Assembly (NCBI GenBank): GCA_016200225.1
Contig: JACQFD010000037.1
Coordinates: 124,001 to 188,000 of the forward strand
DNA: 64,000 nucleotides
From: Planctomycetota bacterium
GTDB lineage: Bacteria > Planctomycetota > UBA1135 > JACQFD01
Direction of reading: 5' to 3'
Within the stretch, counting starts at the first letter, position 1, and the number at the start of each line of letters is the position of its first letter. Made by a program: the position numbers and the translations under genes. Under the pieces are notes generated by a model. It searched no databases. It had not been told where the DNA came from and saw only the letters and a list, made by a program, of their open reading frames with translations. Shown here piece by piece: positions 47,191-54,933 of the stretch.

Positions 47191-47319
47191 TGTGCGCTCG
47201 ATGGGTTGGGTCGCGGCGAGTTGCGCAGGCAATTGTAAGAATGTCGGCCGCGTCGCGGCCGACATTCTTACAATTGACGAGCACTGTTTGAGCCGCCGAC
47301 CCAACCCGTCGAGCGCACA
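47191..47319. repeat. Outer imperfect inverted repeat flanking a perfect palindrome
   Basis: The left arm (47191-47213) reads TGTGCGCTCGATGGGTTGGG then TCG. The right arm is its reverse complement with one mismatch, ending at 47319. Unequal spacers of about 13-17 bases separate the arms from the central palindrome. The whole can fold into a long branched hairpin. Confidence 0.8.
47230..47276. repeat. Perfect 47-nt palindrome
   Basis: Two 23-base arms are exact reverse complements around a single central T at 47253. Each arm starts with CAATTGTAAGAATGTCGGCC when read inward. As RNA it would form a very stable hairpin; as DNA it could extrude a cruciform. No T tract follows on either strand, so it is not a textbook terminator. 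Confidence 0.92.
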
Positions 47320-47330
47320 ACTCGCCGCCC

Positions 47331-47376
47331 GCGCAGGGCACGCCGCGCGCGAAGCGCAGGGCACGCCGCGCGCGAA
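47331..47376 (+). repeat. Tandem 23-nt direct duplication
   Basis: Two identical adjacent 23-base copies beginning GCGCAGGGCACGCCGCGCGC, followed by a partial third start (GCGCAAGCGC). They lie just downstream of the stop of the convergent membrane protein gene. Confidence 0.85.
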
Positions 47377-47404
47377 GCGCAAGCGCCCAGCGGCGCCAGA
47401 GCAC

Positions 47405-47965
47405 CTATCTTGGCCAGAGCCAGGCGAACAATCCGGCAGTGATCGATGCGTATACCAAACCGTCGAACATTTCGCGCGCCGTGGCGATCCACGGTTTGCC
47501 TTTCCAAATCGAATCGGACGGGCCCTGCCAAGCGTAAGCGAGCCATGCCGTGGCGCCGACGACGCGGAAGACTTCGAGATAAGTGTTGCCGTTGTGCAAA
47601 ACGCTTCTTGCAATGTAAGCAACCACCGCGGAAACCGCCGCTGTGTACAAAATCCATTTTATCAAAAACGGCCCGAGTTTGATCGATCCGCTCGGGCGAA
47701 TATATAGTATACCGATGGGGCCTTCCTCGAATTTCTTTAACATTTCGGGCGAGGCCATTTGTTTGTGATCCGAACAGTTCGGAAACATATACATTCCCGG
47801 CGCGGGCGCGCCCTTGCGTATCGCGGCGCGGGTTTCGTCTTCGTTGACGAGTTTACCATAATCCGCTTTATGATATTGAAGCACCATATGTATGATGCTA
47901 CTTGTAATAAAAACCGCGACGACGGACAGTCCGATGGGAAGGAGGAGTTGGAGCCAGGTAACCAT
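47405..47965 (-). CDS. Conserved membrane protein of unknown function
   Basis: A 186-aa integral membrane protein with about four hydrophobic segments: LQLLLPIGLSVVAVFITSSI near the N-terminus, WILYTAAVSAVVAYIARSVL, VVGATAWLAYAW, and YASITAGLFAWLWP at the C-terminus. The soluble loop contains SSIIHMVLQYHKADYGKLVN and EGPIGILYIRP, which resemble an uncharacterised membrane family I have seen in several diderm phyla. No function can be given. It is downstream of the broken secreted-protein gene on the same strand, separated by 288 bases in which I see no gene. Confidence 0.75.
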   Translation of the reverse strand: MVTWLQLLLPIGLSVVAVFITSSIIHMVLQYHKADYGKLVNEDETRAAIRKGAPAPGMYMFPNCSDHKQMASPEMLKKFEEGPIGILYIRPSGSIKLGPFLIKWILYTAAVSAVVAYIARSVLHNGNTYLEVFRVVGATAWLAYAWQGPSDSIWKGKPWIATAREMFDGLVYASITAGLFAWLWPR

Positions 47966-48253
47966 GCGGGGTGTATCTCCTGAAAAACGGTTGCATCAGT
48001 TCGCCGTAATCGGGAAGTCGAGTCAAGAATTACTTCACGGGCGTTCGCGGAGACTTCGAATTTTGCGCATTGAAACTCTTTCCTGTCGCGCCCGCGGTGC
48101 GCGTGTTCGCCGCGCGCGAACGGAAAATTCTTGCCGGCTTGCGCGGCTGATTTTGAACGCGGCGAATCCGCGGTTGTTTTCGAACGACGGCGCTGCGCGA
48201 GCGCCCATTCGCGGGCGCCCGATTGTTTTATTAATATACTTCCGCGGACGCGA

Positions 48254-48919
48254 CTACTTCTGCGGACGCGATGCTGTTTCGGCCGGCTTCGACGCCGGGC
48301 CCGCCGAATTGTTATTACTGCCGGAGTTATTAGTGCCGGAGATATTACTGCCGGAACTGTCGGCCCCTGTCGCGAGACGTAAATAATATTCTTCGAGCAA
48401 CGCTTCGAAACCCTTTGGAAATCCCTCGAGTTTCGTCTGCTGCACGCGGTCGCGGAGGTGCGGCGGCAGGTTGCCGAATCGCCCCGTCTGCGAATTTACG
48501 CTGCCGTTTTCGCCGGAACCGCCCGGACCGTTCGCCAGAATGGAATCTTTCAATCCGCCCGGGTTTCCGCCATTACTGTTGCCGCGACGACCGTCGCCTT
48601 GGGATTTGTTATTTCCACATCCGGGATTGTTTCAGGAGCCGGTCTTCTTTTTTAATACTTCGATCATCGCGTCGATTTGATTAAGAATATCCTCTTCGTC
48701 CTTTTGTACAGTAACGCCCGTATCCTTCGCTACGACGCGGCCGACGATGCCCTCCATCTTGTGGCCAATGCCGACCAGGGGATTATCCGTATCGTCGCCC
48801 GCCGCTGGACTTGTTCGCGCAGCGTCTTGACGTAACTGCACGGCCGGATCCTGCGCCGCATTCACCGAATACGGGCAGAGCGGCGAAAGCGCAACGAGCA
48901 GAAAGAAGATGTGTTTCAT
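48254..48919 (-). pseudogene. Secreted protein gene split by an in-frame TGA
   Basis: Two segments in the same frame are separated only by one TGA (48632-48634). The 95-aa first part has a signal peptide (IFFLLVALSPLCPYSVNAAQ) and the stretch MEGIVGRVVAKDTGVTVQKD then EEDILNQIDAMIEVLKKK. The second part, after a Gly/Asn-rich linker, has NLPPHLRDRVQQTKLEGFPK then GFEALLEEYYLRLA. In planctomycete proteins of this kind that I know, both segments occur in one chain, with the linker between. TGA is a normal stop elsewhere in this window. So this is a nonsense-mutated gene, a readthrough gene or a sequence error. It is the last member of the long minus-strand MoxR/VWA operon. Confidence 0.72.
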
Positions 48920-48965
48920 GGCTTGCGTGTGTGATTGTCGTTCCGGTTTATCTGTAAAGTCAATG

Positions 48966-50390
48966 TTATTCTTCCTTGGAGGTCAGGCACTCGGCGCAGG
49001 TGCGGTCTTTGAGCAGCGCCGCCGTCAGCCGCGCGCGCTTTTGCCAATTTGCGACGTCTTTCAACACGGCTGCGACCGATTCCTGCGTCATCGGCGGCTT
49101 TTCGCGGCGCTTGTCCCAGTACGCCGTTTCCTGATACACGGCGGATTGTAATAATCTTACCATTTTCAGCTCGGAGATCGTTTTATTACGATTCGCGCAT
49201 CCTTTACATCCGCCCGTCCGCGGCGAACCGGATTTTTTGGCGCCCGCCGCTTCGTCGAGAATCGTTTTGTGCATTTCATTCAAATCGTCGAGCAGGCGGG
49301 CCGAATCGTGCGTCGTGATATCGTCGACTTTCGCGGCCGCGAGATCTTTAACATTGTTCGCGGCTTCGCTCTCGCCGAGCGCGAGCGCGTGCGGTAGCGC
49401 GACGGCGAAGTCGGTCTCTTCGACAAGTTCGCGCGCATTTTTAGCCAAATCGACCACTTCGCGTTCGAGCGCGACGACGGGCGGCGCGGCCGCATTCTTC
49501 GCGGGCGAATGATGCATGATCGCATCGTTTACTTTCTCGTGTTTTTCGATCATTTGCGCGAGCGCGTCGAGCAGCGCCGCGCGAATCGGATCGGCGAGTT
49601 CTTCGGCGAGTTCTTCGCGCGCCTGTTGCATCGCGTCGCCGGCTTTATTAAGACTCTGTTGGGAACGCGACGCGCTTTTCGCCGCTTCGTTAGCATTCGA
49701 TTGTTTAAGAGCCTTTTGCGCATCGTCGAGAGCGCGCTGCGCTTCGTCGAGCGCTTTCTTGGCTTCGCTCGACTGTCCCGTCGTGTCGCGCGCCGACGCG
49801 TTCAACTCGTCGAGTTTGCGCTGTTGCTCTTGATTCAATTCTTTCTGCGTTTCGAGACGCTTCTTATCCGCGTCGGTTTTCGCGTCGCCTTTCGCGGCGA
49901 TTTCCTCGAGCGCTTTTTGATTTTGTTCGCCGTCCTTCGACGCCTGCGCGAGTTCCGCCTGCAATTTCTTCAACTGCCGCAGTTTATTTAATTTTACGAA
50001 TAAATCGAGATTCGTAGAAAGTAACAATTGGCGTAATTCTTCGAGTTTCTTCAAAACGATGCGCTGGCGTTCGGTCGCCTCGTCGAATTTATCCGTATTG
50101 ATGAGCGCCTCGGCGTCGCGCATGTCGTCGACAATCAAATTCTCGCGCGAACGTTGCAATACGAGCAGCAATCGCGACGCATGGTCGGGTTCGGCCTCGC
50201 GGATTTGTTCGAGCAGCACCTGCATCCGGCTCTCGATTTCCTTCATATTCGCCTGCGCTTTGCGCTGCACAAATTCGAGTTCGGGACGCGACAGCGCTCT
50301 TTCTTGCGGCTTTTGTTGCGCCGCGAGGCGCGCCGATCCGATCATTAATATTAACGAAACAAAAAGAATGGCGCGCGCTGAATAGTGCAT
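48966..50390 (-). CDS. Secreted coiled-coil protein of the MoxR/VWA operon
   Basis: A 474-aa protein with a signal peptide (ILFVSLILMIGSARLAAQQ). Residues 25-270 are rich in heptad patterns with Gln, Glu, Lys and Ala (for example KKALDEAQRALDDAQKALKQ), predicting long coiled coils. The C-terminal part contains GGCKGCANR and CAECL, two Cys pairs that may form a metal site or disulfides. The family is not named to my knowledge, but similar exported coiled-coil proteins sit in planctomycete operons with MoxR and VWA genes. It lies 17 bases after the gene for the large membrane protein. Confidence 0.78.
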   Translation of the reverse strand: MHYSARAILFVSLILMIGSARLAAQQKPQERALSRPELEFVQRKAQANMKEIESRMQVLLEQIREAEPDHASRLLLVLQRSRENLIVDDMRDAEALINTDKFDEATERQRIVLKKLEELRQLLLSTNLDLFVKLNKLRQLKKLQAELAQASKDGEQNQKALEEIAAKGDAKTDADKKRLETQKELNQEQQRKLDELNASARDTTGQSSEAKKALDEAQRALDDAQKALKQSNANEAAKSASRSQQSLNKAGDAMQQAREELAEELADPIRAALLDALAQMIEKHEKVNDAIMHHSPAKNAAAPPVVALEREVVDLAKNARELVEETDFAVALPHALALGESEAANNVKDLAAAKVDDITTHDSARLLDDLNEMHKTILDEAAGAKKSGSPRTGGCKGCANRNKTISELKMVRLLQSAVYQETAYWDKRREKPPMTQESVAAVLKDVANWQKRARLTAALLKDRTCAECLTSKEE

Positions 50391-50407
50391 ATTATTTTTT
50401 ATCAGTG

Positions 50408-52528
50408 TTATTTCTTATCACTGCCGGGTTTGCTCGCCGCGCCGCCGCGATCCATCGCAGTGTGGACGGCTTTGCGCGCGTCCGTCTGCATCTGGATCAC
50501 TTCGTCGAGGTGAGAAACGAGATCGACAAAACTGTCCCATTGATTCATGGCATTCAAAATATGCGTTATTTCTTTAACGATCGTCTCCTGTCGCGAGGCA
50601 ATCGTCGAGAGCGCGCCCGCGGCGAGCCCTTCCCGCGTCGCAGTTTCGAGCGCGACGCGCTGCTCCGGCAATTGGTGTTGTGTCAAGCCGTCGAGACGTT
50701 CCAGCACGTCCTTTTCGAGTTGTTTGCGCGCGCCGTCTTCGATCAGTGCATTGCATGAGAGTTCGCCGAGTCCGCTCTCAACAGTGCGGAGGACGGAGAG
50801 TGCATTACGCTCGTCCACTCGCAACCGTTGCAGGTTTTTTACAATTGTCGCGGGATCGGGATTCGTGCCGAGCGAATCGCGGATCTCGCGGCAATCCGTT
50901 TGCGCCACGCGCAGGCGTCCGCGCGCCGCCTGCAGGCGCGCGAGGATTTCGCGCAGAAGTTGTTCCGACGACACAATTAACAGAACGCGGTCGCGCGAGC
51001 GTCCCACCTGCGGCCCGGTTCGACAATTGTCCGCGGCCGACGCCGCCAAGTGAATGCTCGTCCCCGGCGCGAGATGAAGCGGCAACAATTCGAGTTCGCG
51101 CTCGACCGACATCTGTTCGCGCATTTCGCCGGGGGCGCTCGTCGCGAGTTCCATTTTTTTGTAAGGTTCCGCCGGCGCCGATTCGAGCGCCCCGGGGAGA
51201 ATTTCGAGCGTCAGCGAAGTCAATCCGAAATCGTCGCGCGCTTCGACGCGGCACGGGAACTTCGCGGCCGGAGAAACGCGCTCGCCGATTTTTAAACATT
51301 GCAGCGCCACGCGCGGGACCGAATCTTTTAATATTTCGAATGTTAAACTTCGCGGTTTTGATACTAATCCCGTCGCTTTGCTCCGCGCTTCGAGCGTGAT
51401 CGCGCAGACGGCGCGGTGCGTCCATTGCATTTCCCATTCGCGCTCCCCGGTCTGCCGCGCGCCAAAATCCGCGGGCGTCGAACCCGAAATCTTTAAATCG
51501 TCGATTTCTTCGTCGGCTCTGGCCGAAAGCCGGACGCGCGTTCCCGGAAGCAGGCGGACCTCCTCGTCCTGCGTCGTGAATTGTATGGATTCGAACTTGT
51601 CAGCGTTCGGCGCGGAAGTCTTTAAATCGAACGATTCGATCGAAGGCCGGTTGCGCGTTTCGATAACGATCGGACCGACGCGGTCGTCGCCGCCGCGCAA
51701 CCATAAGAATCCGCGCTTCGCGACGGGCGGCAGCTCCCCTTCGAACAGCGATTCGCCCGCGCGGGCGAGCGGCGCGCGCGATTCCGACGACTCGTCCAAT
51801 TGATACATCACGTCGACGGCGTCGGGGACCGCGGATCCCTCGCGCACGGAAACATGTAAAGAAAAGGCCTCGCGCGCGGGAACCCATAATTTACCGTTCT
51901 GCAATCCTTGTATTTCGAGCCACGTGTCCTGCGGCCACGGAATTGTAGAAAGCGCGCACCACCGGCGCAGCCAGATGGACGCCGTCTGCGGCGCCAGCCA
52001 CGCGGCTCCGGCGAGCGCGGCGACCGCGGCCGCGATTTGTATGCTTCGACGGCCGCCACCGCGCCGGTCGAGACACGCTTCGAGCGGAAGCGATTGTAAC
52101 TTTTCGCGCGCGCCGCGCACCGCCGCTTCGCGCAGCGCCGGCGAACCCTCCGCGGAATCTAAAGAATACAACGTCGCGAGCGCCTGCACCGCGCGGTCGC
52201 GTTCGCCGCGCACGACGGTGTCGAGCGAAGCCGCGAATTCGAGCGGATCGGCGCCGATGCGGCGGAGCGCGCGAATTTGTAATATTATAAACACGACGAG
52301 CGCGGCGGCGGCGCCCGCCATGATTCCCGCGCGCGTCCCGGAGCCCAATCGTAACATTCGATCGGCAATAAGTGTAATAATTATAAACGCGGCGATTCCC
52401 AGCGACGCGGAGAGCGCGCCGCGGAGAATATATAATCTTCGCGCGGCTCGCGCGAGATTCGCGAGACGCGATTCCACCGGCGCGTCGCGCCGGGAATCGA
52501 TGGCGACTCCATGATCAAGCGAGGCCAT
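50408..52528 (-). CDS. Large membrane protein, DUF4175-like
   Basis: A 706-aa protein with two N-terminal transmembrane helices (LSASLGIAAFIIITLIADRM and IMAGAAAALVVFIILQIRAL), a cytoplasmic or linker segment, a further helix (IQIAAAVAALAGAAWLAP), and then a large extracytoplasmic region of beta-rich units followed by a helical C-terminal part ending in a coiled-coil-like segment. The layout resembles DUF4175-type proteins found beside BatA/VWA genes. The start overlaps the end of the upstream VWA gene by 14 bases, so translation is probably coupled. The function is unknown; a scaffold for the VWA proteins is plausible. Confidence 0.75.
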   Translation of the reverse strand: MASLDHGVAIDSRRDAPVESRLANLARAARRLYILRGALSASLGIAAFIIITLIADRMLRLGSGTRAGIMAGAAAALVVFIILQIRALRRIGADPLEFAASLDTVVRGERDRAVQALATLYSLDSAEGSPALREAAVRGAREKLQSLPLEACLDRRGGGRRSIQIAAAVAALAGAAWLAPQTASIWLRRWCALSTIPWPQDTWLEIQGLQNGKLWVPAREAFSLHVSVREGSAVPDAVDVMYQLDESSESRAPLARAGESLFEGELPPVAKRGFLWLRGGDDRVGPIVIETRNRPSIESFDLKTSAPNADKFESIQFTTQDEEVRLLPGTRVRLSARADEEIDDLKISGSTPADFGARQTGEREWEMQWTHRAVCAITLEARSKATGLVSKPRSLTFEILKDSVPRVALQCLKIGERVSPAAKFPCRVEARDDFGLTSLTLEILPGALESAPAEPYKKMELATSAPGEMREQMSVERELELLPLHLAPGTSIHLAASAADNCRTGPQVGRSRDRVLLIVSSEQLLREILARLQAARGRLRVAQTDCREIRDSLGTNPDPATIVKNLQRLRVDERNALSVLRTVESGLGELSCNALIEDGARKQLEKDVLERLDGLTQHQLPEQRVALETATREGLAAGALSTIASRQETIVKEITHILNAMNQWDSFVDLVSHLDEVIQMQTDARKAVHTAMDRGGAASKPGSDKK

Positions 52529-54932
52529 TTCGCTTCCGCAGCCACCATTCGAGGAACAGCGCGCCGAAAAGTAAAAATATTAAAACAGGCGCGTCCCAGA
52601 TTTCGCGGCGCTCCTGATGGACGAGCGTCACGCTTTTTAATGAAAATGCGGACGGCGCTTCGGATAAATGATCCAAATCATAAACTTTTCCGCCCGTTGC
52701 CTTCGCGATTTTCTCGAGCACATCGCGGTTCACATCTGTATGAACCTTTTCGCGATCGTCGGCGTCGATCGCGAAACGCGCCATCGACGCGCCGGTTTTT
52801 TCTTTAGGTTCCTCCGACGCCCAGACGCGAACCAAATAATTGCCCGCGCCGGTCGGTTTATAAATTCCATCGAATACGCGGCTGCCGTCGGCCGCGGCGC
52901 GCAGGGAAAGCGGCGCCGACGATCCGTCGGGCGCGTCGACAACCGCCGCGAGCGCGGCGAGCGGCGTCGATTGATCATTCGTAAAACGAAAACGCGCCTG
53001 CACGCGGACCGACGAATCGGCGCCCTCGTGCATCGGTTCGACGGTTACTACAATTGGGTGGATGCCGCCCAAACGCTTCAATTTTCCGGCACGGTCGAGC
53101 ACGCGCGCCCAAAAACCGTCGTAGACTTGCTCGTCAATGAATCGCCAGCGGTACATACTGTCGCATGCAAAGAATAAAACGCGGCCGGGGCCGAATAGTT
53201 GCGATGCCACGACGACCTGCCTGCCATGTGCGTTCGTCATGCGAGGATCGCCGTGCCTGGCGAGCACGACCGCGCCCGGTTTCGCGCGCGTCACTGGAAA
53301 GTGCCAGTACATTCCGGGCAGGTTTTTTAATAATTGCTGATTATTCAGTTCCTCGTCCTTGAAACGGAACATTCCGTCCTCGAGTCCCGCTTCTGTAATA
53401 TCCAATTTCCACGGGTCGCGCGCGTGCAGCGATTGTTCGACTTTCGAAACGAAGGTTCCGGCCTCGCGAACGACCGGCAACAAATCGAGCAGCGCGTCGG
53501 CGCCCGGAACGAGCCGTTCGAAAATTCTTAATGTTTCCGATTCTCCGGAAATATAAACGAGCCCGCCGCCGCGTTCGCCCACGAGATGCGTCAACAAGGC
53601 CGGAAAATTCGCGGGCCACGCCGCCGGATCGGGATCATACAATACGACCGTGTCGTATTCGTCGATTTCCGCCTCGGACTCCGGAAGCCGCTGAATATGA
53701 ATATCGCCTTTTTGTAAGAAGTCCGCGTCCGCGCCCTGGATCCAGCACGAAACGCTGATGCCCGGATCGCGCACGAGCGTCTGCGTCAGGAACTGGACTT
53801 CGGGAAACGGATGGCCTGCGATCAGTAATGTTCGCAATTCCGGGCGGACCACGCGCACGGCCGCGTTTTGTTGTTTTCGCGCCCCGAGATTCTCCGCGTC
53901 GCCGTCGTCGAGCGTCGCGCGCAATTCGTATTCGCCCGGCTTCTCCGGACGCCACGGAAATTCGATCGTTCGGATCGAGCGATCGTTATTATTACCGATC
54001 TCCTTTTCGCCGACGACTTCGAATCCCGCTTTGTCGGCCCGCGCCTCCAAGCGGATCCGTCCGGGCGTTTTGTTACGATCCTCGCCCCCGCCCGCGTCGA
54101 CCACGATATTAATATTTATGGTATCGCGGGAAAAAACGACTTCGGGAACATTGATTTCGACAATCTTCGCGTCGCGGCTGCCCTTCGAACCGAGCGCGAT
54201 CGAGGCGACCGGAATTCGGGAGGCCGCGGCGACCGCGGCGCCGCGCGTCGGATCGGGTCCCGCGTTCGAATTTCCGTCGGTTAATAATAATATTCCGGCG
54301 AGCGGGGCCGCGCCTTTCGCCGCGAGCGCCTGCTCGATCGCGGTGCCGATCGCGGTCGTTTGCCGCGCCGACGCGCCCGAAGCCGCCGCGCCGCCCGCGT
54401 CCGAATATAAACGATCGCAGAATGGGTAAATATGAACCTGCCGTTCGCCGCCCTCGGCCAGCCGTTCGGCGAGGAAAGTTTGCAACGCGCGGTCGGCGGC
54501 GGCCGCGCGCGTCCATTGCTTAAATTCGCCCGTGGAATTGTATTTTAAGATTTCGGCGAGTTTCGCGGGAGCTTTGACGTCCGCCGCCGCGTCGGGGAGG
54601 TCCATGCTCGCGGACGCGTCGAGCAACACGACGATTTGAGACGGCCGCGTTTCCGCGCGTTCGAAAACGATCGCCGGCTCGGCCACGATGAAGGCGAGCA
54701 CGGCCGCGGAAAGCAATCTTAACGCCAGCAGTATATTTCGTTTTCGTTTGGAGAGTCTGGCGGCGTCGCGCCTATACAAAAAATAAATGGCCGCGAAAAC
54801 CGCCGCGATCAGTAATATCCACAACAACCGGGCGTCGCCGCGTTCGGGCACGCGCGCGAACTCGATTCTCGAGAAACCGCCGCCTTCGCCGCGCGGAGCG
54901 ATTCCGAAAAGGATTTCGAGAATGCGTTCCAC
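52515..54932 (-). CDS. VWA domain membrane protein with amidotransferase-like region
   Basis: An 805-aa protein. Two N-terminal helices (LLWILLIAAVFAAIYFLY and LLALRLLSAAVLAFIVAEPA) precede a von Willebrand A domain whose metal-ion site starts VVLLDASASMD (DxSxS). After Ig-like segments, residues 390-640 (TLLIAGHPFPEVQFLTQTLV ... YDTVVLYDPDP) resemble the class I glutamine-amidotransferase-like fold, without a clear catalytic triad. One helix at the C-terminus (VLIFLLFGALFLEWWL) returns to the membrane. The upstream BatA-type gene ends one base before its start, so the two are surely co-translated. Confidence 0.87.
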   Translation of the reverse strand: MERILEILFGIAPRGEGGGFSRIEFARVPERGDARLLWILLIAAVFAAIYFLYRRDAARLSKRKRNILLALRLLSAAVLAFIVAEPAIVFERAETRPSQIVVLLDASASMDLPDAAADVKAPAKLAEILKYNSTGEFKQWTRAAAADRALQTFLAERLAEGGERQVHIYPFCDRLYSDAGGAAASGASARQTTAIGTAIEQALAAKGAAPLAGILLLTDGNSNAGPDPTRGAAVAAASRIPVASIALGSKGSRDAKIVEINVPEVVFSRDTININIVVDAGGGEDRNKTPGRIRLEARADKAGFEVVGEKEIGNNNDRSIRTIEFPWRPEKPGEYELRATLDDGDAENLGARKQQNAAVRVVRPELRTLLIAGHPFPEVQFLTQTLVRDPGISVSCWIQGADADFLQKGDIHIQRLPESEAEIDEYDTVVLYDPDPAAWPANFPALLTHLVGERGGGLVYISGESETLRIFERLVPGADALLDLLPVVREAGTFVSKVEQSLHARDPWKLDITEAGLEDGMFRFKDEELNNQQLLKNLPGMYWHFPVTRAKPGAVVLARHGDPRMTNAHGRQVVVASQLFGPGRVLFFACDSMYRWRFIDEQVYDGFWARVLDRAGKLKRLGGIHPIVVTVEPMHEGADSSVRVQARFRFTNDQSTPLAALAAVVDAPDGSSAPLSLRAAADGSRVFDGIYKPTGAGNYLVRVWASEEPKEKTGASMARFAIDADDREKVHTDVNRDVLEKIAKATGGKVYDLDHLSEAPSAFSLKSVTLVHQERREIWDAPVLIFLLFGALFLEWWLRKRNGLA

Positions 54933-54933
54933 G

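Larger units (their letters stand above)
46850..47404. other. Gene-free segment with nested inverted and direct repeats
   Basis: About 550 bases between glmM and the convergent membrane protein gene. I see no credible coding region. The left part is GC-rich filler with one hairpin; the right part holds a perfect palindrome, an outer inverted repeat and a 23-base tandem duplication, listed separately. Confidence 0.7.

Noticed and set aside
47192-47707. Plus-strand open frame of 171 codons through the palindrome
   Set aside because: It is antisense to the conserved membrane protein gene over half its length and reads through the repeats; composition is not protein-like.
48632-48634. TGA as selenocysteine or as a recoded sense codon
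   Set aside because: No SECIS-like stem was evident just downstream, the linker is not a redox motif, and TGA acts as a normal stop in nuoD, nuoJ and nuoM.
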